Of a stretch of DNA of 64,000 bases, positions 56,501 to 63,160 are shown one piece after another. The notes below the pieces were generated by a model. The model saw only the letters and a program-made list of their open reading frames with translations, was not told the origin of the DNA and searched no databases. This DNA is from CAZIKB01 sp964539665 (GTDB taxonomy: Bacteria; Zhuqueibacterota; Zhuqueibacteria; Oceanimicrobiales; Oceanimicrobiaceae): assembly GCA_964539665.1 (NCBI GenBank), contig CAZIKB010000004.1:1-64000 (forward strand), given 5' to 3'. The position numbers and the translations under genes were made by a program. Each line of letters opens with the position of its first letter. Within the stretch, counting starts at the first letter, position 1.

Positions 56501-56607
56501 AATACAATATTGAATTTGACGCCAGTGGTTTGGCAAGTGGCGTTTATGTTTATCGAATGAAAGCTGGCAATTTCAGCAAATGGAGAAAATTCGTTTTGTT
56601 GAGGTGA
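53566..56607 (+). CDS. Secreted multidomain nuclease: S1/P1 nuclease, OB-fold, metallophosphoesterase, type IX sorting domain
   Basis: A 1013-residue protein. After a signal peptide, residues 22-275 match S1/P1 nuclease: Trp22 at the mature N terminus (WGNVGH), HYIDID, DLGHYVADAHMPLH and GIHGRYE supply the three-zinc site. Residues ~280-465 form an OB-fold-like domain (TVQQDTTLVGQHVTATGIVTAATG, LEPRYRTDI). Residues ~575-800 are a calcineurin-like metallophosphoesterase with DTH (586), GDF (628), GNHDIGG (665) and GHTH (785). The end (QNYPNPFNPTTTIKY, VFDLLGRETAVL, RKFVLLR) is the type IX sorting domain. It would degrade single-stranded nucleic acid and dephosphorylate the products outside the cell. 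Confidence 0.88.
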   Translation: MKSRNIFFVIVILLSSTIFIGWGNVGHQIINKNSTLSFPRQMQSFLIWADSLAAHASDADYRKSSDTTEAPKHYIDIDNYPEFILTGYIPQNFDSLVALHGYSFVLQQGVLPWTILAMVDSLQTAFANKQWQRALLIAADLGHYVADAHMPLHITRNFNGQFTNQFGIHGRYESGMINRHSTQIIYEAQSVEYVSDLTDYVFTFIYKNYNFVESVLFADSLATAITGNNISEIYYTKLWLISQSFTIPLFENASNNLAALIYTAWINAGSPSPETDIYTVQQDTTLVGQHVTATGIVTAATGVFNPGRTFIEEQNGGPWSGILLWDSTETFFANAGDEVRVTGEVYEFFGMTEILVNNYDILSTGNSLPEVELVNTGDIAPGSITAESYEGVLVQVQNITVIDDNLGYGEWLVDDGSGACRIDDDADNLSYEIPAIGTSLSSITGVLNYSHGNFKLEPRYRTDIIDSAPIPIGDTLTIVQRPLPNIPAIILPGDTLDILCDFSNQLSSWSASLIHKSRKVDLIPIGQDFNEDKELWILKAILPESVFYELYDLKLEIHGSNSDVVKNAVHVIPQFNENFYFVHVTDTHLPTHLYWFQEGSEQDTSEVEDLRQVIRDINLINPAFVLLTGDFINEGELEDFLNLRYYTRAQNILSEFEVPVFLVAGNHDIGGWLDTPMPNGTARRDWWRFFGWQHLDDPPGENPKYTQDYTFNYGNGHFIGMESYYNYDLWRSEIYGDKSFTDEQLVWLQNDLNSVGNSFLKVLFYHYDFSNQLVLENLGVDLALWGHTHQDSGSIYNHPFNLCTESSSDGNRAYRLIRIQGNSIIPTHTLHAGSNGENIQIEYVSDSLSTTATITNRTDESFENTLIKFTISPGVNLNVENGTLFQVDSLSSPWIVYVQTSVPTQTTKQIVIHYLIDGIDDLESLPYLFQLEQNYPNPFNPTTTIKYSISQPSHVTIKVFDLLGRETAVLVNELKMNGEYNIEFDASGLASGVYVYRMKAGNFSKWRKFVLLR

Positions 56608-56610
56608 TAA

Positions 56611-56856
56611 TTGCGTGTATCGTTTTCATCTCAAAATTACCTTGCTTTAGCTTTAATTTATTTATATACTGAGACTGGCAACCGTATTTATTTATATAAG
56701 GCAAAACGAACAACAGATTTCATCATAAACAAATTATATAGCAATGGCACCGTTTATCATCACCTGGAAAATGCACAGCAGGCTGACTGGTATTGCAAAG
56801 GCAGCAACTTTCAGTTTCTTTTCATTTTGTGGCAAATGGCAAATATATGGAAATGA
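56611..56856 (+). pseudogene. Remnant of a six-hairpin (thioredoxin-domain YyaL-like) protein
   Basis: An open frame from TTG 56611 encodes 81 residues reading like the end of an (alpha/alpha) barrel protein: NYLALALIYLYTETGNRIYLYKA, FIINKLYSNGTVYHHL, GSNFQFLFILWQMANIWK. There is no proper start or ribosome-binding site, and it lies three bases after the nuclease stop. It is most likely the 3' end of a lost gene; the exact parent family is not certain. Confidence 0.4.
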
Positions 56857-56869
56857 AGTAAACTAACTG

Positions 56870-57000
56870 GTGATTGACCTAAAAATAAATAATAATGTCA
56901 TTTCGACCGCAGTGAGAAATCTGGTTTCATCGAAATTATTGAAGATAAAGATTTCACCTTTCAGTCGAAAATTGTAGATGGAATGCTTTCGGTCAATCAC
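56870..57000 (+). repeat. Dispersed palindromic repeat, long copy
   Basis: Outer arms GTGATTGACC (56870-56879) and GGTCAATCAC (56991-57000) are perfect inverted repeats. Inside, AATGTCATTTCGACC-GCAGTGAGAAATCTGG and CAGTCGAAAATTG repeat the core of the element at 14321, and GGAATGCTTTCGGTCAAT is shared at the right end. At ~130 bases it is the most complete copy. Confidence 0.8.
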
Positions 57001-57048
57001 TAACTTTCAACTATAACCTGAAGTTTCAAATCACAAAAGGAGGAAATG

Positions 57049-57780
57049 ATGACATCATATTTAAAAGTTCTATTAATTCTAATAATATTTACTTGTGCCT
57101 GTAAACAGGAAAAAACTGAAACCGCAGAAAATGCCCAAAACGAAATAAACTTCACTCCAGTAAGTCATGCGACTTTTGTAATTAAAACATCCGCCGCCAC
57201 CATTTATGTTGATCCAGTTGGCGACATTGAAGCTTTTAATGAATTGTCATCACCGGATATTATTCTAATCACAGATACTCACGGCGATCATTTAAATCCG
57301 GAAGTGGTGAATTCTTTGAAAAAAGAGAAAACCATTATCATTGGCCCACAGGCCGTGGTCACAGCGCTGAAGTATGGCGAGGTTCTCAATAATGGAGAAA
57401 ATAAAACGTTTGGCGCCATCAACGTTGAAGCTGTTCCCATGTATAATTTTACAGAAGATAGGCTCAGGTTCCATGAAAAAGGCTTAGAAAACGGCTATAT
57501 AGTAACTGTAGATCAAAAAAGAATTTATATAGCCGGCGATACGGAAGATATTAAGGAAATGCGGGAACTCAAAGACATTGATTATGCTTTTATGTGCATG
57601 AACTTACCGTATACCATGACGGTTGAACAGGCGGCATCTGCTGTTTTAGAATTCAAGCCAAAAGTTGTGTTTCCGTATCATTATCGTGGGACGGGCGGAT
57701 TTAGTGATGTTGAAAATTTCAAGCAACTGGTTAGCGAGAACAAAGAAATTGAAGTTAGATTGTTGGATTGGTATAAGTAA
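57049..57780 (+). CDS. MBL-fold metal-dependent hydrolase, lipoprotein
   Basis: A 243-residue protein with a lipobox (IFTCAC). The metallo-beta-lactamase fold of the UPF0173/UlaG-like kind is seen in SHATFVIKTSAATIYVDPVG, ITDTHGDHLN (His-x-Asp-His type metal motif), GPQAVVTALKYGE, YIAGDTED (metal Asp) and VFPYHYRG. The substrate is unknown. ATG 57049 (five bases after AGGAGG) is preferred over ATG 57046. Confidence 0.85.
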   Translation: MTSYLKVLLILIIFTCACKQEKTETAENAQNEINFTPVSHATFVIKTSAATIYVDPVGDIEAFNELSSPDIILITDTHGDHLNPEVVNSLKKEKTIIIGPQAVVTALKYGEVLNNGENKTFGAINVEAVPMYNFTEDRLRFHEKGLENGYIVTVDQKRIYIAGDTEDIKEMRELKDIDYAFMCMNLPYTMTVEQAASAVLEFKPKVVFPYHYRGTGGFSDVENFKQLVSENKEIEVRLLDWYK

Positions 57781-57856
57781 AGAGGCAACTCAGTACAATT
57801 AATTGTAAGGAACAGGCATTTGCTTCAAACCATTCTGCTGGCTTAAAGGAGACACG

Positions 57857-59170
57857 ATGGGACACATAATCAGCAAAGACATTTACAGACAGCTTGGAAA
57901 AAAGATCAATGGACTCCAGGTGAAAGCGCCCTGGAATAAGGCTTTTTATGAAATATTGAAAGAACTTTATACGCCTGAAGAGGCTGATGTTCTGATTAAA
58001 ATGCCATATGGAATGTCCAGCTTTGACCGAGTTGCAAAAATTACAAAATGTGACGAGACGAATTTACGCAGAATCCTTGACAGCTTATGCACAAAAGGGC
58101 TGGTCTTCGATATCTGGATTAATGACAAATATCATTATATGCCGTCACCGATGGTCATCGGAATTTTTGAGATGACGATGATGCGGGTTGGAGCAAACCT
58201 GAATTCCAAAACCTGGGCCAGGATGTTCCATGAATATATGCATGGCGACGACACCTTTTATGCAGAGAACTTTAAACATGGTGAAAGAACCTCTGTTATC
58301 AGGGCTCTGCCGCACGAAGAAGCCTTCGAAGATACTGCCTTTGTGGAAGTCCTGGATTATGAAAAAGCGACGTCTATCGTCGAAGAGTCTGACAGATTTG
58401 CCATTGGTCTGTGCTCCTGTCGGCATGAAAAATTGCATATTGGCGAAAAAACATGTGATGTGCCATTGGAAAAATGTTCTTCATTTGGTCATGCGGCAGA
58501 TTATCTGATTCGGCACAACATGGCCGTGGAAGTTTCGAAAGAGGAGATGTTAGAAAACAATGCCCGCTCCAAAGAACTTCAGCTTGTATTTGCCGCAGAC
58601 AATGTCCAGAAAAACGTTACTTTTATTTGCCATTGTTGTAAATGCTGCTGCAATGTACTTTTAGGGATCAGTAAGCATGGATATCCAAATACTCTGGTCA
58701 CTTCAAATTATATTTGTGAAATTGATGAAGACAAGTGTACCGGGTGTGAAAAATGTGAAAAAGATTGCCCGATTGGCGCCATTGAGATGATTCCTATCGA
58801 GCACCCGAAAACGAAGAAACCGAAAAATCCCAGAGTAGACACAGCCATCTGCCTGGGTTGTGGCGTATGTGCATTGCGATGCCACAAAGACGCCGTTAGA
58901 TTGGTGAAGCGGGAGCAGCGTGTGCTCCATCCCGAAACAACCTTCGAGCGAGTGATCTTGATGTGTCTCGAAAGAGGAACACTTCAGAATCAACTCTTTG
59001 ACAATCCTCAAAGTATGACACAAGAAGTTATGCGAGGAATTGTCGGAGCCTTTCTCAAACTCCCGCCAGTAAAAAGAGCATTGATGAGCGATACGCTACG
59101 TTCCTCATTTCTGGCGTCATTGAAGAAGGGAACAACAGCGCAGGGAAAAGGGTGGCAAACACAAATGTAG
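57857..59170 (+). CDS. 4Fe-4S dicluster protein with winged-helix-like N terminus
   Basis: A 437-residue cytosolic protein. The N-terminal ~120 residues include an HTH-like segment (FDRVAKITKCDETNLRRILDSLCTKGLVF). A middle domain has cysteine clusters (CSCRHEKLHIGEKTC; CHCCKCCCN), and the C-terminal ferredoxin domain has CTGCEKCEKDCPIGA and CLGCGVCALRCHKDA, with the second cluster missing the usual final proline. The combination suggests an electron-transfer or redox-sensing protein. AAGGAG precedes the ATG. No oxidoreductase partner is adjacent. Confidence 0.78.
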   Translation: MGHIISKDIYRQLGKKINGLQVKAPWNKAFYEILKELYTPEEADVLIKMPYGMSSFDRVAKITKCDETNLRRILDSLCTKGLVFDIWINDKYHYMPSPMVIGIFEMTMMRVGANLNSKTWARMFHEYMHGDDTFYAENFKHGERTSVIRALPHEEAFEDTAFVEVLDYEKATSIVEESDRFAIGLCSCRHEKLHIGEKTCDVPLEKCSSFGHAADYLIRHNMAVEVSKEEMLENNARSKELQLVFAADNVQKNVTFICHCCKCCCNVLLGISKHGYPNTLVTSNYICEIDEDKCTGCEKCEKDCPIGAIEMIPIEHPKTKKPKNPRVDTAICLGCGVCALRCHKDAVRLVKREQRVLHPETTFERVILMCLERGTLQNQLFDNPQSMTQEVMRGIVGAFLKLPPVKRALMSDTLRSSFLASLKKGTTAQGKGWQTQM

Positions 59171-59374
59171 CAGGCCAATAGCTGTAAATAAATCAGATAA
59201 CGATTTTCATAATTAGCGCCCTTACTGTCCTGCCCGTCCCGATTTTCCTTTATATTTAAAATAATGAATGTCGGGATTATCAGGCATCCATTTCTCCACT
59301 GGATTCGCAGTTAAAAGATTGCGGGAATGACAACATTGAAGATATTTTACTGGTTTCATGTAAGGATACAAAAA

Positions 59375-60061
59375 GTGCATAAAAAAATTCATCGCCCAAA
59401 TGTGCGTGAAGGTTATGATCATTGGGCAAAAACTTATGATACCACTCCGAATCCTCTGATTGCCCTGGATCAACGTGACACTCTGAAAATACTACAGCCC
59501 CGGCAAAACGAAATAATTCTTGATGCAGGTTGCGGGACAGGTCGTAATCTGAGCTTTATTCTTGGCGCCGGCAGCCTTCCAATCGGGCTTGATTTTTCAA
59601 TTGGCATGCTTGGAATAACTCAACTTGCTTTTCCAAATGTTCATCTTGCACAGGCTGATCTAAATAATGCGTTGCCGATAATGCCAAATATATTCGATGC
59701 AGTATTATGTGCTCTGGTTGGCGAACATCTTACCAATCTGCACCTGACTTTTTTAGAAGTGTTTTTTGCGCTTAGACCTGGAGGGCGGTTTATTTTTTCA
59801 GTATTCCATCCTGAAATGGCAGCGGCAGGAATTGAAGCAAATTTCGCCCAGGAAAATGTGGAATATCGTTTAGGCGCTGAACGACATACAGTAGATGATT
59901 ATTTGACCAGAATCGAGGACGCTGGTTTTCGTGATGTGCAATTCTGGGAATTTGCGGGAGATAATAAACTGGCAGACGAGGTTCCAAAGGCTGCAAAATA
60001 TATTAATCAGCCTTTACTTTTAGTAGTCGAAGCCATTCGACCTGCAAAGGATAATTATTGA
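59375..60061 (+). CDS. Class I SAM-dependent methyltransferase
   Basis: A ~228-residue protein with motif I LDAGCGTGRN, the SAM-binding acidic LDFSIGM, and FDAVLCALVGEHL and LRPGGRFIFSVFHPE motifs of the methyltransferase type 11/25 group. The GTG at 59375 follows AAGGA by about ten bases; an ATG at 59327 would add 16 residues but lies within a short palindromic-like stretch (CACTGGATTC... GCGGGAATGACA) resembling dispersed repeats. The methyl acceptor is unknown. Confidence 0.8.
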   Translation: MHKKIHRPNVREGYDHWAKTYDTTPNPLIALDQRDTLKILQPRQNEIILDAGCGTGRNLSFILGAGSLPIGLDFSIGMLGITQLAFPNVHLAQADLNNALPIMPNIFDAVLCALVGEHLTNLHLTFLEVFFALRPGGRFIFSVFHPEMAAAGIEANFAQENVEYRLGAERHTVDDYLTRIEDAGFRDVQFWEFAGDNKLADEVPKAAKYINQPLLLVVEAIRPAKDNY

Positions 60062-60120
60062 ACTTTTATTTAACCTGAATTATTCACCGCAGAAGTCGCT
60101 AAGAACACAGAATTTTAATA

Positions 60121-60816
60121 ATGACATTTATCAAAAGCCAGATAGAAATAATTAAAAAAGCGTATGACAAAAACGTTGACGATTATCACAATGGTATTGA
60201 CGAATTAGATCTACTCCCCGAAGAATTTAAGAACTCGCAAAGATTAAAAGAATTTCAAACAATTAAACATTCGTGCAATAGCGGCGAACCGGATATTAAT
60301 GAGTATTTAAATCCGAAGCCTTGCATGAATTTTCTGGATGTCGGATCCTGCGCAAATTTAATTGGCCATAAGCTTTATGAATGGCCATCAACTTATTATG
60401 GCATCGATATCAGTCCCAAACTCATCAAAGTCACAGAAAATTTTGTAAACAGGAATAATATTAAAATCGGCGGATTGTGTGTGGCAGAAGCAGCAAACTT
60501 GCCATTCGAAAGTAAGTTTATGGATATAGCTGCTGTTATTGGCATTATAGAATATTTTGATATTCAATACATAAAAATTGCTATCAGAGAATTGCACAGA
60601 GTTTTGAAACCACAAAGCAGAATGGTAATTGATATGCCAAATTTAGAACATCCTGATGTCAATACCATGATTGAATATGAAACATACCTTGGCAGACCGA
60701 GATTTAATCTCCCGACCAAAGAACAATTCGAAGCAGAAATGAGAATATTATTCTCAATAGATAAAGTAAACGATTCACAAATAATGACCAAATATTTTGT
60801 ACGGACAAAGGAATGA
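60121..60816 (+). CDS. Class I SAM-dependent methyltransferase (second)
   Basis: A 231-residue protein with FLDVGSCANLIG as motif I, YYGIDISPKLIKV as motif II, and a C-terminal LHRVLKPQSRMVIDMPN. The usual GxGxG is weakened (GSCANL), so SAM binding should be tested. It follows the first methyltransferase by 59 bases and precedes the transglutaminase-like gene by four, suggesting one operon. Confidence 0.8.
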   Translation: MTFIKSQIEIIKKAYDKNVDDYHNGIDELDLLPEEFKNSQRLKEFQTIKHSCNSGEPDINEYLNPKPCMNFLDVGSCANLIGHKLYEWPSTYYGIDISPKLIKVTENFVNRNNIKIGGLCVAEAANLPFESKFMDIAAVIGIIEYFDIQYIKIAIRELHRVLKPQSRMVIDMPNLEHPDVNTMIEYETYLGRPRFNLPTKEQFEAEMRILFSIDKVNDSQIMTKYFVRTKE

Positions 60817-60820
60817 AGAT

Positions 60821-61510
60821 ATGAAACCAGGCTCAGAAAAAAGCTTTCAGATTTACCTGCAACCGACTAACTTTATTGACAGTGATTCCCCTGATGTGAT
60901 TAAGTTTGCCAAAGCGGTCACTAAAAACGAAACAACCGACATCGGTAAAGCAATCAAGCTGTATTACGCGGTACGGGACGGTATTCGTTATGATCCTTAT
61001 CGAATTGATCCAAATCCAGATACTTTTAAAGCAAGCGCTGCATTAGAAAGGAAATACGGTTTTTGTGTGGCGAAAGCGATCCTGCTTGCGGCAGTAGCAC
61101 GGGTGGTCGGGATACCTAGTCGCCTTGGATTTGCTGACGTTAAAAATCATCTGACCACCACCCGCCTGAAGCAACTTATGCAGTCTGACATTTTTGTTTA
61201 TCATGGCTACACAGAGTTGTTCCTGGAAGAAAAATGGGTTAAGGCCACACCAGCTTTTAATCTCGCTCTCTGCGAACGATTTGGGGTAAAACCACTTGAA
61301 TTCGATGGCAGGAACGATTCCATTTTCCACGAATTCAGTAGTGCAGGAGACCGGCACATGGAATACCTGCGTGACCACGGTCAATTTGCAGACTTGCCCT
61401 ATCAGCAGCTATTGGGTGCGTTTAACAAACAATATCCCAATTTCTTTGCTAAAAAATCGACCATCACTGGCGACTTTGAAGAAGAGGCTTTTAAAGAAAA
61501 AGAGCGTTAA
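60821..61510 (+). CDS. Transglutaminase-like cysteine protein
   Basis: A 229-residue protein with the transglutaminase-core triad context: GFCVAKAILLAAVARVVGIPSRLGFAD for the nucleophilic Cys, YHGYTELFLEEKWVKATPAFN for His and the following acidic residue. Bacterial members are peptidases, ligases or amidases. No signal peptide is seen. ATG 60821 is preferred because AAGGAA lies eight bases upstream; the TTG at 60797 has no site. Confidence 0.85.
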   Translation: MKPGSEKSFQIYLQPTNFIDSDSPDVIKFAKAVTKNETTDIGKAIKLYYAVRDGIRYDPYRIDPNPDTFKASAALERKYGFCVAKAILLAAVARVVGIPSRLGFADVKNHLTTTRLKQLMQSDIFVYHGYTELFLEEKWVKATPAFNLALCERFGVKPLEFDGRNDSIFHEFSSAGDRHMEYLRDHGQFADLPYQQLLGAFNKQYPNFFAKKSTITGDFEEEAFKEKER

Positions 61511-61674
61511 TTTCTTTTAGAAGTTAATTTCAAAACAATTACAGTGAGTGCAAAGAAACATTACCGAAACAGCGTATTAATAATTCATTGCAAATTATCT
61601 ATTCAAATTTTATATTAAGAATATCATTGTAAAATTATGCTAAGCTTATAATTGATAAATGGAGACAAAAAATT

Positions 61675-61962
61675 GTGCAGGCGAAAATACTTAGAAAGCT
61701 CGATTCTTTAAAAGATGAAGTTCGCAGAAAATATAAAGCTGAGATCCAGGGGATATTTGGTTCGTATTCTCGGGGAGAAGAAAAAGAAAATAGCGACATC
61801 GATGTGTTAGTTAAGTTTCTCGAAGGTGCAACCCTGTTTGATCTCTCTGGTTTAGGATATTTTTTAGAACAAAAACTGCAGCGTAAGGTCGATGTAGTCT
61901 CACAAAGATCCTTACGGGAAGAGATTAAGTCTTATGTTTACCAGGATTTGGTCAAACTATGA
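61675..61962 (+). CDS. mntA: MntA-type nucleotidyltransferase antitoxin
   Basis: A 95-residue minimal nucleotidyltransferase: GSYSRGEEKENSDIDVLVKF provides the GS-x(n)-DxD metal site. In MntA/HepT modules this enzyme adds AMP to the toxin's tyrosine and neutralises it. It begins at a GTG, ten bases after GGAG, and overlaps the HepT start by four bases (ATGA). Confidence 0.9.
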   Translation: MQAKILRKLDSLKDEVRRKYKAEIQGIFGSYSRGEEKENSDIDVLVKFLEGATLFDLSGLGYFLEQKLQRKVDVVSQRSLREEIKSYVYQDLVKL

Positions 61963-62309
61963 AAAGAAACTTGAAACTTTTCATGAAAGACATTATCACA
62001 GCAAGTATGGATATTCAGGAGTTTGTCTTTGGAATGACCTACTCTGAGTTTCTGCATGATAAGAAAACCACCAGTGCGGTCATCCGACAATTTGAAATTA
62101 TTGGCGAAGCTGTCAAGAACATTCCAGAATCGATAAAACAAAATCACCCTGAAATACCCTGGAAAGATATTTCGGGAATGCGGGACCGACTCATCCATGG
62201 ATATTTTGGGCTGGATTATCAGTTAGTGTGGGATACCATCGAAACAAAACTTCCAGAATTAATAGCATCAGTCGAACAGATACTCAAAGACATCGAAGGA
62301 AAAAATTGA
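61959..62309 (+). CDS. hepT: HepT-like (DUF86) ribonuclease toxin
   Basis: A 116-residue HEPN protein with the R-x4-H-x-Y motif in RDRLIHGYFGLD. The His and Arg form the RNase site and the Tyr is the AMP-acceptor that the partner MntA modifies. It is translationally coupled to mntA. The pair forms a type VII-like toxin-antitoxin system near the right edge of the accessory genes. Confidence 0.92.
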   Translation: MKRNLKLFMKDIITASMDIQEFVFGMTYSEFLHDKKTTSAVIRQFEIIGEAVKNIPESIKQNHPEIPWKDISGMRDRLIHGYFGLDYQLVWDTIETKLPELIASVEQILKDIEGKN

Positions 62310-62495
62310 CCTAATTCGTGTTTGACTTGAAACCATGAGCCATCAGTATAAAAACATTAATCAACAACAAACTCAATTCGTTGAAAACAGGTTAAATAAC
62401 AGACCCAGAAAATCATTACAATTCAATACACCTAGGCAATTATTTGAAAATAATTTTGTCGCACTTGAAACTTGAATCCAAGGACAAAAAAACAT

Positions 62496-62537
62496 TTGAC
62501 TCTTAATATTTTGTGTACTACATATTACGTACACAAA
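62496..62537 (+). promoter_or_regulatory. Probable promoter and palindromic operator of the MarR gene
   Basis: TTGACT at 62496-62501 is a near-consensus -35 box, with TACATA 17 bases later as a possible -10. Across it lies a perfect palindrome: TTTGTGTAC (62510-62518) and GTACACAAA (62529-62537) separated by ten bases, centred about 100 bases before the regulator's start. A symmetrical site overlapping the -10 suggests autorepression by the MarR protein. Confidence 0.6.
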
Positions 62538-62625
62538 CAATTGACATGCTAATATTATCCATACGGATTAATGTTGGTTTTGTCATACCATTTTTGAAAT
62601 GTAATTTAAACAACTGGTCAGAATA

Positions 62626-63081
62626 GTGGAAAATCCTTTAGAAACAAGCCTTGGCTTTCAAATGATTGTAGCAGCGCGAAATATGAAACGTGCGCTTGAA
62701 ATTAAGTTAACCACACATGGCATTACAGCTTCACAATTTGCTGTGTTAAAAGTGCTGTGGCAACATAACAGTCTTTCCCTGACTGTTCTTGGGAAGGCTG
62801 TTCATTTCGACAATTCGACCCTCACTGGAATGGTCGAACGCATGGTACGTGCTAAATTAGTTCGTCGAATTCGTGATAGAAATGACAGGAGAATAATTAA
62901 GATTTCTCTAACAGAAAAAGGTCGGGGATTACAAGATACATTATCCAGGCTGGCTGATGAGGTAGATTTAGAAGCTGTGAAAAATTTTACAGAAGAAGAA
63001 AAAATTACAATCAAAATATTGGCCAGGCGTGTACGCGAAAATATGGTAGAAAACAATTCACAACAAGTACTCAAAACATAA
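62626..63081 (+). CDS. MarR-family transcriptional regulator
   Basis: A 151-residue winged-helix regulator: ITASQFAVLKVLWQHNSLSLTVLGKAVHFDNSTLTGMVERMVRAKLVRRIRDRNDRRIIKISLTEKGRGL covers the HTH and the DxRxx wing. It starts with GTG without a strong ribosome-binding site. It is followed after 79 bases by a hydantoinase gene, which it may regulate together with itself through the palindrome at 62510. Confidence 0.92.
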   Translation: MENPLETSLGFQMIVAARNMKRALEIKLTTHGITASQFAVLKVLWQHNSLSLTVLGKAVHFDNSTLTGMVERMVRAKLVRRIRDRNDRRIIKISLTEKGRGLQDTLSRLADEVDLEAVKNFTEEEKITIKILARRVRENMVENNSQQVLKT

Positions 63082-63160
63082 ATCTAAAGTTAACCAGGAT
63101 AATATAATATTATTGCTTAGTTCGTATATATAACTGGCTTTATCCGGAAAAAGAACAATC

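Noticed and set aside
59263..59338. Additional dispersed repeat before the methyltransferase
   Set aside because: CACTGGATTCGC and GCGGGAATGACA resemble common intergenic repeats, but the arms are too degenerate to claim a palindrome; mentioned only for the start choice.
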